A DNA stretch of 42,432 nucleotides from Chloroflexota bacterium (GTDB lineage Bacteria; Chloroflexota; Anaerolineae; Anaerolineales; Anaerolineaceae): NCBI GenBank assembly GCA_012798065.1, contig JAAZNW010000087.1:1-42432 (forward strand). Reading direction: 5' to 3'. This document shows positions 26,786 through 35,700 of this stretch, in pieces (position 1 is the first letter of the stretch; every line of letters starts with the position of its first letter). A program made the position numbers and the translations under genes. The notes below the pieces were generated by a model. The model searched no databases and was not told the origin of the DNA. It saw nothing but the letters and a program-made list of their open reading frames with translations.

Positions 26786-27935
26786 ATGGTGTAGGTATGA
26801 CCGCGCCACCTGCTCCAGACCAACCGAACACCCGGAATTGGCTCAAGGTACCATGAGGGGTGTATTCTGCCTGACCGTCAGCAGTGGTGCCGGTTTGCCG
26901 TACTGCCACTACTGACCAGCGGTAAATATGGAACGTGTTGTCCAAGGGGCGCAGCGTGCTGGGGATGGTCAGTTTGGTTTCCCGCGTATAAGAAGTCAGC
27001 CTATTCGCGCCACCTGTAGTCACATCTTCAATTGTAACGGCGTAGGCTTCTCCTTCCAACAAAGTGCCAACGGAAGACCATTGCAGGGTGATGGACTCAT
27101 TGACGTTGGTAAAAACCGCGCCATCTTCAGGCAGCAACAGGCTGGCCGCTGGGTAAGGGGGCAGCAGGGTGGCGGTGGGTGTGGGGCCCTGAGTGGGCAT
27201 GCGCTCGCAAAGCGGTAGGCTCAGGTTCATACCAACCCAAACGGTGTCAGAGGTGAGACCATTAAAGGTCTTGATCGATTCAATGCTGATGTTGTAATTA
27301 GCCGAAATAGAGCTGAGGGTGTCATTTTCCGTTACCTGGTAAGGAACGGTGCCGCAGGCTTGCTGAGTGGCTTCAGCAGCGCTGAGAGTGGCGGTCGGTA
27401 ACGCGGTAGGGGTTGGTGTTGGCCAGGGGATTTTCAATGTCGTGTTGGGGTAAAGGATGCCGCAGTCAGGCGGTAAACCATTCAGGCTTGCGATACTTTG
27501 AATAGATACGCCGAATGACAAAGCGATCGAACTGCACAGGTCACCCTCTTTTACCACATACTCACGCGGAGGAACCGGTGTCGGGGTTGGCCCCAGGGTT
27601 GGCTCCAGGGTGGCTGTGGGGGTAAGCGTGAGGGTAGGGGTATTCGTGACGGTGGGGGTGGCGGTAGGTGTGGTAACGCGACCGGTTGTCTGAAGGATCA
27701 CGAAAATTAGCGCCGCTCCAAGCCCAAGAATCAATACAATGAGGGCGATGGCTGCCGGAAGGCTGACCTTTAACTCGGGTAGTTTAGGGTTTTGCACCGG
27801 GCTGGTTTCGGTCTTCTTCGTTGCGGCAGGGGTGAAGGTGCGCCCGCAAACCAGGCAGCGGGTAGCATTTTCACTCAACCTTGAGCCACAGGTTTGACAG
27901 GTTTTTGAAGTGGAAGATACATTTTCTGGTGTCAT
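26784..27935 (-). CDS. Membrane-anchored LysM protein with N-terminal zinc ribbon
   Basis: CQTCGSRLSENATRCLVCG zinc ribbon, one TM, TPT-rich linker, two LysM repeats (EYVVKEGDLCSSIALSFGVSIQSIASLNGL; YQVTENDTLSSISANYNISIESIKTFNGL). Confidence 0.88.
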   Translation of the reverse strand: MTPENVSSTSKTCQTCGSRLSENATRCLVCGRTFTPAATKKTETSPVQNPKLPELKVSLPAAIALIVLILGLGAALIFVILQTTGRVTTPTATPTVTNTPTLTLTPTATLEPTLGPTPTPVPPREYVVKEGDLCSSIALSFGVSIQSIASLNGLPPDCGILYPNTTLKIPWPTPTPTALPTATLSAAEATQQACGTVPYQVTENDTLSSISANYNISIESIKTFNGLTSDTVWVGMNLSLPLCERMPTQGPTPTATLLPPYPAASLLLPEDGAVFTNVNESITLQWSSVGTLLEGEAYAVTIEDVTTGGANRLTSYTRETKLTIPSTLRPLDNTFHIYRWSVVAVRQTGTTADGQAEYTPHGTLSQFRVFGWSGAGGAVIPTP

Positions 27936-28030
27936 ATGAATTATCTCTTCATGGAGCGTAATCGGAAAAACCGATCACGGGCCGCTTCCTTTGCATCAAT
28001 TCAAGATTGTGTTATTCTAACCTGAAAATT

Positions 28031-29239
28031 ATGGAAATCAGTATTTATTTTCACATCCCTTTTTGTAATCGCCGATGCGATTATTGTGATTTTAACACAT
28101 ATGCTGGCCTGGAAAGACAAATCCCTGAATATGTCAAGGCGCTCAATCGCGAGCTGGAAATGGTGCTTAACAATGCCCCAACGGATTTTAAGGTGACCAC
28201 CATTTACTTTGGCGGCGGTACGCCGTCACTACTGAACAGTGCGGATTACGCGACCTTATTTACCACAATAGGGAATAGCGCAGTGGTTTCGCCAGATGCG
28301 GAAATTTCTCTCGAAGCCAACCCGGATTCATTATCGGATGAAAAAATCACCGCTTATCGACAGGTGGGTTTTAACCGCATCAGTATCGGCATGCAATCGG
28401 CGTCAAGGTTCGATTTGAAGGCGCTTGGCAGGGCGCATACGAATCCATCTCTGCTCGCGAGTGTGGATGGATGCAGACGCGCAGGCTTTCAACATATTAA
28501 CCTGGATCTGATCTTCGGCATTCCGGGGCAAACGCTTGAGAGCTGGCAGCGAACCCTGCGGTTGGCGCTTGAATTAAGCGCTGACCATCTGTCGTTGTAT
28601 TCACTGGTCATTGAGGAGGGTACAAGGCTAAGGCGTTTATATGATAAAGGATTGCTGGTTGAAGTGAATGACGACCTCGCCGCGGATATGTATGAAACAG
28701 CCATGGAGGAGCTCGCACAGGCTGGTTACAGCCAGTATGAAATTTCCAACTGGGCCAAAAATAGCGATGCACGCTGCCGGCATAACCTGCAGTACTGGCG
28801 TTACGCTCCTTATCTCGGGTTTGGCGCTGGAGCACATGGCTTTTGGGGTTCTACCAGGACCGAGAATTTGCACACGATTCAGGAATATATGCAGGCTGTG
28901 AATTTGAAATCCCCGGCAGCTTTCCCTGCGGGATGTGCTTGCCAGTCCACGATCACCATGAACCGTTGGGAAATGATGCAAGAAAACTTGATGGTTTCAT
29001 TACGCCTTACGGAAGAAGGGGTATCTTTATCCAGGTTTGCTGAGCGTTATGGTGTGGAATTAATGGAAGTTTTTCCCCATCAACTGGAAAAAAACTTACG
29101 TGAGGGGTTAATCGAATACGACGAAGAAAAAGACCGCTTGAGGTTAACCTACAGAGGGAGGCTATTCGGCAATCGCGTTTTCTCCCAATTTGTTTCGAAT
29201 AAGGTTCCGAAAGGATACGAACACCTGTTGGCTCAGTAG
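28031..29239 (+). CDS. hemW: Radical SAM HemW-type (coproporphyrinogen III oxidase-like) protein
   Basis: ISIYFHIPFCNRRCDYCDFNTYAG; YFGGGTPSLL; ATG at 28031. Confidence 0.92.
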   Translation: MEISIYFHIPFCNRRCDYCDFNTYAGLERQIPEYVKALNRELEMVLNNAPTDFKVTTIYFGGGTPSLLNSADYATLFTTIGNSAVVSPDAEISLEANPDSLSDEKITAYRQVGFNRISIGMQSASRFDLKALGRAHTNPSLLASVDGCRRAGFQHINLDLIFGIPGQTLESWQRTLRLALELSADHLSLYSLVIEEGTRLRRLYDKGLLVEVNDDLAADMYETAMEELAQAGYSQYEISNWAKNSDARCRHNLQYWRYAPYLGFGAGAHGFWGSTRTENLHTIQEYMQAVNLKSPAAFPAGCACQSTITMNRWEMMQENLMVSLRLTEEGVSLSRFAERYGVELMEVFPHQLEKNLREGLIEYDEEKDRLRLTYRGRLFGNRVFSQFVSNKVPKGYEHLLAQ

Positions 29240-30288
29240 ACATACACCTGGGTGCCGAAGCCGATGGTGGTCATTTTACTCATATCGCCTTCAGGTGTGA
29301 CCCAGCGGTACAACCACCGCGCTTCTTCGGTTTTCATGTTGATACAGCCATGACTCATCGGCATACCGAAGTTCTGGTGCCAGTAAGTGCCGTGAAAAGC
29401 GATTCCGTTTTCTGGTTCGAAAAACGTTGTCCAAGGGACCCCGGGCAGGACGTAGGCTGACAGGTCATCAGTAAGTTCAGCGCCGCCCATGTGTTTGGAG
29501 GGCATTTTGGTCTGCACGTGAAAGAGACCAGTGGGCGTCTTCCAGGGGATTTCACCAGGAGGGCTGTAATCAAGCCCTGATGAAATCTTCGTTTTAAGTA
29601 CAACCCGTCCTTCTTCATAAGCGGTCAATTCCTGTTTCTCCAGTGATACCTCGATGAATTTTTTATCCGGGTTTACATCAGGAGAAATAGGTGAAGTTTC
29701 TTCTGGTAAGATCAATCGCGCCTGCCGGGCGGGAATATAATAATTCAGATTCTCATAGCCAATGAGTTCATCTTTTATCCGATACCAAGGCAGCCCGTCG
29801 AATCCTTCTACAATTTCTGAAACCCAGTGCATGCTGCCATAATACAAGCGGTAGATAGGCGTCCATTCGCCGGGTTTTCGCTGCAAATAACTTTGCGCGT
29901 AGGGCACGGTTATTTCGACGAGATGAATGCCTTCATTCAGCTTTTCAGGAATGGGATTGATTTGGACTTTTACACGCTGCAGGTGTGCGCAGTGAATGTA
30001 ACCACCCCACACCCGGTACCATAACGGGTTGTATTTTGGGCTTTTATCAGAGATAACCTCGTAGTAAACGTTCAATATTTCATCGCGATAACGTTGGAAT
30101 TTGATTGTGCTTTTGTCATCGGGCTGGCTGTGGACACTGACAGACTCATCCGCGTCTATGGCAACTCTGGCAAGGCTTTCAGCATCTGCCAACTCGCCAT
30201 GCTCATAATCGGGTCTGAATGCCACGCTGGTTAACCCCAACGCGGCCAGTTTGAGAAAATCTCTGCGGGAGACTCTACTACTCTTCAT
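29233..30288 (-). CDS. L,D-transpeptidase (YkuD) with twin-arginine-type signal
   Basis: N-terminal SRRDFLKLAALGLTSVAF; catalytic HGTYWHQNFGMPMSHGCINMKTEEARWLY. Confidence 0.93.
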   Translation of the reverse strand: MKSSRVSRRDFLKLAALGLTSVAFRPDYEHGELADAESLARVAIDADESVSVHSQPDDKSTIKFQRYRDEILNVYYEVISDKSPKYNPLWYRVWGGYIHCAHLQRVKVQINPIPEKLNEGIHLVEITVPYAQSYLQRKPGEWTPIYRLYYGSMHWVSEIVEGFDGLPWYRIKDELIGYENLNYYIPARQARLILPEETSPISPDVNPDKKFIEVSLEKQELTAYEEGRVVLKTKISSGLDYSPPGEIPWKTPTGLFHVQTKMPSKHMGGAELTDDLSAYVLPGVPWTTFFEPENGIAFHGTYWHQNFGMPMSHGCINMKTEEARWLYRWVTPEGDMSKMTTIGFGTQVYVY

Positions 30289-30319
30289 AAATAGGCATTA
30301 TAACAATGAAAACCCAGCG

Positions 30320-32656
30320 TTAAATCAACTCGTTCACAAGTTTTTGCAGGTTAACGTGCAACAGGTAATTGGAAAATGAATGCAATTCGGCGAAAGAATG
30401 CTTCAACTCCTTCTGTAGATGCTCCTTCAGCCTGGCATCCGGCACGCCACCTGAAACAAGGTGGTAACTTGAGGGCGATTCTTCGAGGATAGAAATATGT
30501 CCGGAGCTGGCCAACCATTTTAGACCGAGGGCAACCATATCCACGGTAGTGGCGCTTTTGTGAGCCATATCGGAAAGGAGATAATGCTGCTGCTTCAAGC
30601 GCAACCCCTCTTTTACCCATTTGCCCAGGGTGTGCAGAAAGCCAGGAATCTGATGCTCAGCAGGGGCGACCAGGAACCAACATACCTGGCGAGGGTGAGC
30701 AGAGAGGAATAGATGGCGTAACACACGAATATCAGGCGGTATGGACCAAACTGCCAGCGTTTCGCCCTGTTGGATGTTCAGCCGATCAACCCCAGCCACT
30801 TTCTGGTTGTAAGAGCCTTCTTTCCAAATTGAGAGACCTGGGGTTGCAGCGTATTGAGCCAGGTCTTCGAGCGGCGTTTTTGAATCTCGGTAATCGAAAT
30901 GGAGGATTGAGTGGTTGTCTTGTTGAATTTCAATCGTGCCGTTCTGGCGCGTCTGCCTGAAATCGACCCACTCGAACTGCACCTGTTCAACACCTTGATA
31001 ATTATTTTCGCGAAAGGTATACGCGAGATCAAATTCGCCGTCAGGCAGAGGTAAATCCGCGCCATTCCACCACATAAAACGTGAGGTTTCACCCTGCCGA
31101 TCTTCCAGGTCCATTAGCAGATGCTCGTTCATTTTTCCGACAGCCCGGCTGTTCACCAGTCGCATCTTTTCAGCCATAAAGAGCAAAGCAGGATTTCCAG
31201 GGCCGAACGGCGCCAGAACATCCAAAGCGCGGGCAAAATCAAGCGTTACTGCAGAAGGCGGTATCACCGCATCGATCATCAGCTCGGCGCCTGCTGTTAG
31301 AGTTGAGCCTGATTCGCTGAGGGTCTTGTACATTCGACGTTTGAAGGCTTCCAGGTTTTCCGGTTGGAGGGATAATCCGGCTGCAATGGCGTGACCGCCA
31401 TAGCTAAGGAGCATGTCCTTATTCTTCGTCAGCGCAGAGAGGATATCCAAGCCAACGATCGAACGCACGGAGCCGTGAATGGCCTTACCAGGAGGAGCAA
31501 CCAGCAGGATAACAGGGCGGTGGAAAATTTCCACCAACCGGCTGGCAACAATACCCACAACCCCGGCAGGCCATTCCTGGTGGTGGAGAATGAGTATTGG
31601 TTGATCGAGCAAAGAGCGCTCTTGTTCCAATTGGGTCAAAGCACCCTGGAAAACCTGGTCGCTTAGATATTTTCGCTGTGTATTCAGTCCCTCGATTTGG
31701 TTAACCATCACCGCGATTTCTACCGGGTTCTCTGAAAGCAAGAAATTAACGATGGGGTTGGCATCGCTGAGCCTTCCTACTGCGTTCAGGCGTGGAGCCA
31801 GAGCAAAGGAGATGTGTTCTTCTGAGGTTCTCATTATATCGACAGAAGAAGACTGGAGCAGCGCTGCCAGCGCTGGGCGCGGGTTGGTACGCAATTGATT
31901 CAAACCCGATTGCACCAGGTAACGGGTTTCACCAGTGAGGGAAGCCAGGTCTGCCACACAACCAAGCGCGGCAAGGTCGAACAAATGACGGGCTTTTTCT
32001 GCCATTTGCCGTTCGGTCAACAAGGCTTCAGCCAGTTTGAAAGCGGTCCCGGCGCCAGGTAAACTGCTTAATCGGTGCCCCTCTGGGAGGCGGTGCGGAT
32101 TCACCAAGGCGTAAGCCGGTGGGAGCGTTTCAGGCAGTTCGTGATGGTCGGTGATGATGACATCGACGCCGCGTGATTGGGCGTATTTGACGGCGTCATA
32201 AGATGAAACACCTGTGTCGCAGGTGAGGATCAATTCTGGGCCTTGGTCTAAAAAGGTTTGCAGTGGAGCCATTCCAATTCCGTGTGTTTCAATTCCTCGC
32301 ACCGGAATGTGGAAGACAGGATCAGTGCCAAGCGTTCTCAATGCTGAAATCAGAATGGCGGTTGAAGTTTGCCCGTCCACATCGAAGTCTCCCCAAACAC
32401 CAATTCTTTGGGCAGAATCGACAGCGTGCAAGATACGCAAGACGGCTTTTTCCATGTCCGGTAATTCAGCAGGCGGACTCGGCACGTAGGCAGCGGGGTC
32501 TATAAATTGCCGGGCGAGATGAATGTCATTAAAACCCCTGCGTGTCAACGTTTGAAAAACAATATCAGGGTAATCCCCCAGCGAAGTCAAGGCCCTGGGA
32601 ACCGGTACTGGCTCTTGAAATACCCAACTGCGGTCAATATGGAGTGGTCGGTACAT
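30320..32656 (-). CDS. recJ: Single-stranded-DNA-specific exonuclease RecJ
   Basis: 778 aa; VWGDFDVDGQTSTAIL, TDHHELPETLPPAYALVNPHR, DHHA1-type SYGGHAIAAGLSL. Confidence 0.93.
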   Translation of the reverse strand: MYRPLHIDRSWVFQEPVPVPRALTSLGDYPDIVFQTLTRRGFNDIHLARQFIDPAAYVPSPPAELPDMEKAVLRILHAVDSAQRIGVWGDFDVDGQTSTAILISALRTLGTDPVFHIPVRGIETHGIGMAPLQTFLDQGPELILTCDTGVSSYDAVKYAQSRGVDVIITDHHELPETLPPAYALVNPHRLPEGHRLSSLPGAGTAFKLAEALLTERQMAEKARHLFDLAALGCVADLASLTGETRYLVQSGLNQLRTNPRPALAALLQSSSVDIMRTSEEHISFALAPRLNAVGRLSDANPIVNFLLSENPVEIAVMVNQIEGLNTQRKYLSDQVFQGALTQLEQERSLLDQPILILHHQEWPAGVVGIVASRLVEIFHRPVILLVAPPGKAIHGSVRSIVGLDILSALTKNKDMLLSYGGHAIAAGLSLQPENLEAFKRRMYKTLSESGSTLTAGAELMIDAVIPPSAVTLDFARALDVLAPFGPGNPALLFMAEKMRLVNSRAVGKMNEHLLMDLEDRQGETSRFMWWNGADLPLPDGEFDLAYTFRENNYQGVEQVQFEWVDFRQTRQNGTIEIQQDNHSILHFDYRDSKTPLEDLAQYAATPGLSIWKEGSYNQKVAGVDRLNIQQGETLAVWSIPPDIRVLRHLFLSAHPRQVCWFLVAPAEHQIPGFLHTLGKWVKEGLRLKQQHYLLSDMAHKSATTVDMVALGLKWLASSGHISILEESPSSYHLVSGGVPDARLKEHLQKELKHSFAELHSFSNYLLHVNLQKLVNELI

Positions 32657-32663
32657 ACTGGTT

Positions 32664-33470
32664 TTATAAGGAGTCGAAATCCAGGTAGAAATCTGAATCA
32701 GGTGAATCTACCTCTGAACCGGGTGTGAGCGCGCCGGCGGAAATCCCCCGGTCACACAAAGAACGATATTGGCAATACGCGCAACGCTTTACGTCCGTTG
32801 TGCGGGTGAAGTCTTCCTCCTTCATTTCTTGTATCTCGTCGATTAAATGTGTCAGGTAATCCAAATCTTGTTCATAGTTAGAATGCGTGTACTCAAACCG
32901 GAGCGATACCTCCGGGAAGGCTGGGAACCAGTAGACCATTTCGATCTCGGGTAAATTCTGGGGTGGGGTCACGCTGTTTGTAACAGAAAGCCACAGCACC
33001 AGAGGGTAAACACGGCTCTGCAACCGTCCTTGGAGATGTCGTATGGAGGGCGCTTGAGTGCTGGTTTTCCAGTCGTAAATCGTATAAGACGATGAAGATC
33101 TCTGCAGCAGCAGGTCGAATTTTGCTACCAGACGATGCCCATTTAAGGAAACGGATAACATTTTCTCGGCCTGCGTCGTGCCTGGCTGTTCATTGATTTT
33201 AAGAGAAAGAAAAGCCTGCCACCAATCTGCCAGTTCTGAGGTTTGAATGGAATTGGACAGGACCCCTGGCTCAACCCCGATGAAGTACTGTTGTATCAGG
33301 CGGTGAAATTGCTGTCCAAGCTCCATACGCGCTTCCTGCAATAATAAAGGTTCGCTTTCAATCGCCGGCCATGCCAATTGGTGGATGTGCTTTAACAAGA
33401 AGCGGAATTTGCAGTCCACATAATCCTGCAGGTTATATTGAGAAAATGAAAAATGGTCAGGCAGCTTCAT
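32664..33470 (-). CDS. Stand-alone PD-(D/E)XK (RecB/Cas4/AddB-type) nuclease with predicted Fe-S cluster
   Basis: ATG at 33470 preceded by GGAGAGG; motifs AKFDLL...YTIYDWKTS, QSRVYPLVL (QxxxY); Cys pattern DC...CAYCQYRSLC; 14-bp overlap with upstream helicase. Confidence 0.87.
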   Translation of the reverse strand: MKLPDHFSFSQYNLQDYVDCKFRFLLKHIHQLAWPAIESEPLLLQEARMELGQQFHRLIQQYFIGVEPGVLSNSIQTSELADWWQAFLSLKINEQPGTTQAEKMLSVSLNGHRLVAKFDLLLQRSSSSYTIYDWKTSTQAPSIRHLQGRLQSRVYPLVLWLSVTNSVTPPQNLPEIEMVYWFPAFPEVSLRFEYTHSNYEQDLDYLTHLIDEIQEMKEEDFTRTTDVKRCAYCQYRSLCDRGISAGALTPGSEVDSPDSDFYLDFDSL

Positions 33471-35700
33471 CAGTGCCTCTCCAGATGGCGTGAAGGGCTT
33501 CCAGGGGAAGCGCCATCGTCTTGTCTTTATTTTTGCCGGAGTTCCAGGTGACCACCAGCGATTGACGGGCACGGGTGATGCCAACAAAGAGCAGGCGCAG
33601 CCGTTCAGCAGCGTAATCCACTCGGGCGGCTGCAGTGGCTTGACCATCGGGGGCAAAAATCAGGGCTTCATCCCCATCCAGTAGTCCTGTAAGGCGAGAC
33701 AACATCTCCGCCTGTGGGTTGAAATTGTCGCGAATGAACCATTTTTCACCAATATAAGTATCGTATGGTTGGGCAGAAGGAAAATCATAGTTATTGACCG
33801 ACATCAGGTAAACCCGGTCCCACTCGAGCCCTTTAGCTTTGTGATAAGTTGAAATAAACACTTTGCCCTTGTGAGCGTCGGGGTCAAAAAGCAGTTCTTC
33901 ATCACTGAAACCGCTGAACTTTCGAAAATTACCAGAAATCACCGCGAGCTCTTGGGCATAATCTTTTAGTTCGTAGGCTGGGTGAAGGTGAGTGCTGAAC
34001 TCCAATAGCAAAGCAAACTTGTGCGCCAGCGCCAAATCAGAAGGCACAGAGAAAAGATCGTTAGCGATAGTAAGCACCAGTTGGTCAATTGGAAGGAAAG
34101 ATGCCTTTTGCCAACGGGTGAATTTCAAGCGCAAATCCTCAAATTCTTGCAGCCGCTCTTCCGAAACCTCAAAAGGCTCAATGGCTTCTCTCCAGGTTTT
34201 ACCAGGTTGAGGGAAGAAGAAATCCTCCGGTCGGGAGCATTTCTTGAGTAATGGTAGTAGCGACTTGATTTCATTAAGTTTATCGCCCTCTACAGTATCC
34301 CAGGTCCATACAGACTGGATTGCCTCAGTGAATTTCTTGCTGCTGTTGGGGTCATCCAGCGCAAGCAGAATTTTTTCAATCAACCCGGCGACACGGCGTG
34401 TTGACTGGCTGCTTTTCAGCAATTCCACCATCGGCACGCCGGCAGCGTGCAGCGCTTCTGCCATTTTTTCACCATACCAGCCGATAGGTGTGAGCACGGC
34501 CACTGTCTTATCCTGGTTGCCTGGAAGCCAATTCAGGATGTTTTCGACTACTTTTTTAATTTCTTCATCCGCAGTGGCTTTCATTTTACTGATGTAAACC
34601 GCGTTTGGATGATCGGGAGGATTTGGTTGAGGGTCTCCGGGAGGAGTGTGTTCGATGAGCGGATAATCGAGCGCGCTGCGCAGCGAGGGAAGCGGGTGAG
34701 ATTCCCTGGTCCACTGGACGAGTGAGTTGGCCAGTGTAATAATGCTGAGGTTTGATCTGCCCGAGTGAGGCAGGGTCATTTCTTGCACGCCTTGCTCTTT
34801 GAGAAAGGCTTTAAGAAATTTCGGATTGGCGGTAGTAAACGTTTCGTAAATAGCCTGGTTGGGGTCGCCCACACGCACCCAGTTCCCCTGAGGACCGACG
34901 AGCAGGCGCAACATTTTTTCCTGCAAGTTAGAAGAATCCTGCGCTTCATCTTCCAGAATATATGGCCAGCGTTGACGCAGGCGCTGAAGATATCCATCGT
35001 CATTGAGTAGGGCAGTATACGCCAGGCGGATGAGGTCTGAGAAGTCGAGTGCGTTGCGGTAACGCAACCCGCGTTGATATTGTTGGTACACCTCGATCCC
35101 CATCTGAAGCAGCGGGTCGGAACAATTGTAGCGTTGCACGCGGTTGAGAATGGTCTCAGGTTCGGCCTGCAGGTCTTTCGCCTGGCTGATGAAATCCTGG
35201 TTCAGTTTTGAAACCAGTGAGGAAAAATCGTTCCGCGCACGGCCGGCTGAAGAAAGGTCGGCCTCTGGATTTTGAAGGTGAGAAACGATTTCAGGATGTA
35301 AACCGATGTACGCAGCTGATAACTGCGCAATCATACGCTCAGATTCAATCTCATCGAGGATTGAAAACTGGTTGGCTACACCAGCGAGGTCAGGTCTTTC
35401 CTGGATGATATCGTGAGCCAAACCGTGCAGTGTCCTCACACGGTAACCGATGTTTTCCAATAACTGCGCTTCTCGAATAAAACCACCAATGCGGTTGAGA
35501 AAATTATCAACTGCGGAATTGACCAGGGTCACGATGAGGATTTCCTGATCGTTTTGCAGCTCCCCCTTGAGAATCAGCTGGGAAGCCAGGTAGGATAGGG
35601 TGTGCGTCTTGCCGCTGCCGGGAACAGCAGAGATCCCCATTTTTCCGCGCTGGTACTGCAAAATACGAACCTGGTTCTCGCGTGGTTTAAACATCTGCAC
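33457..35700 (-). CDS. UvrD/PcrA/AddA-like SF1 helicase, canonical motifs
   Basis: Walker A ISAVPGSGKTHTL; Walker B EDEAQD; motif V STYHKAKGLEWDRVYLMS; motif VI LLFVGITRARQSL; ends soon after motif VI (no fused nuclease). Confidence 0.92.
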   Translation of the reverse strand: MQMFKPRENQVRILQYQRGKMGISAVPGSGKTHTLSYLASQLILKGELQNDQEILIVTLVNSAVDNFLNRIGGFIREAQLLENIGYRVRTLHGLAHDIIQERPDLAGVANQFSILDEIESERMIAQLSAAYIGLHPEIVSHLQNPEADLSSAGRARNDFSSLVSKLNQDFISQAKDLQAEPETILNRVQRYNCSDPLLQMGIEVYQQYQRGLRYRNALDFSDLIRLAYTALLNDDGYLQRLRQRWPYILEDEAQDSSNLQEKMLRLLVGPQGNWVRVGDPNQAIYETFTTANPKFLKAFLKEQGVQEMTLPHSGRSNLSIITLANSLVQWTRESHPLPSLRSALDYPLIEHTPPGDPQPNPPDHPNAVYISKMKATADEEIKKVVENILNWLPGNQDKTVAVLTPIGWYGEKMAEALHAAGVPMVELLKSSQSTRRVAGLIEKILLALDDPNSSKKFTEAIQSVWTWDTVEGDKLNEIKSLLPLLKKCSRPEDFFFPQPGKTWREAIEPFEVSEERLQEFEDLRLKFTRWQKASFLPIDQLVLTIANDLFSVPSDLALAHKFALLLEFSTHLHPAYELKDYAQELAVISGNFRKFSGFSDEELLFDPDAHKGKVFISTYHKAKGLEWDRVYLMSVNNYDFPSAQPYDTYIGEKWFIRDNFNPQAEMLSRLTGLLDGDEALIFAPDGQATAAARVDYAAERLRLLFVGITRARQSLVVTWNSGKNKDKTMALPLEALHAIWRGTDEAA

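Noticed and set aside
27585-27680. Repetitive GT-rich tract resembling a DNA repeat
   Set aside because: It encodes the TPT-rich linker of the LysM protein (…TPTATPTVTNTPTLTLTPTATLEPTLGPTPTPVPP…), i.e. coding low complexity, not an intergenic or CRISPR repeat.
33471-33656. N-terminal extension of the nuclease ORF (32664-33656)
   Set aside because: The extension lies in an alternative frame over the helicase C-terminus (motif VI region); the ATG at 33470 with an adjacent GGAGAGG is the better start.
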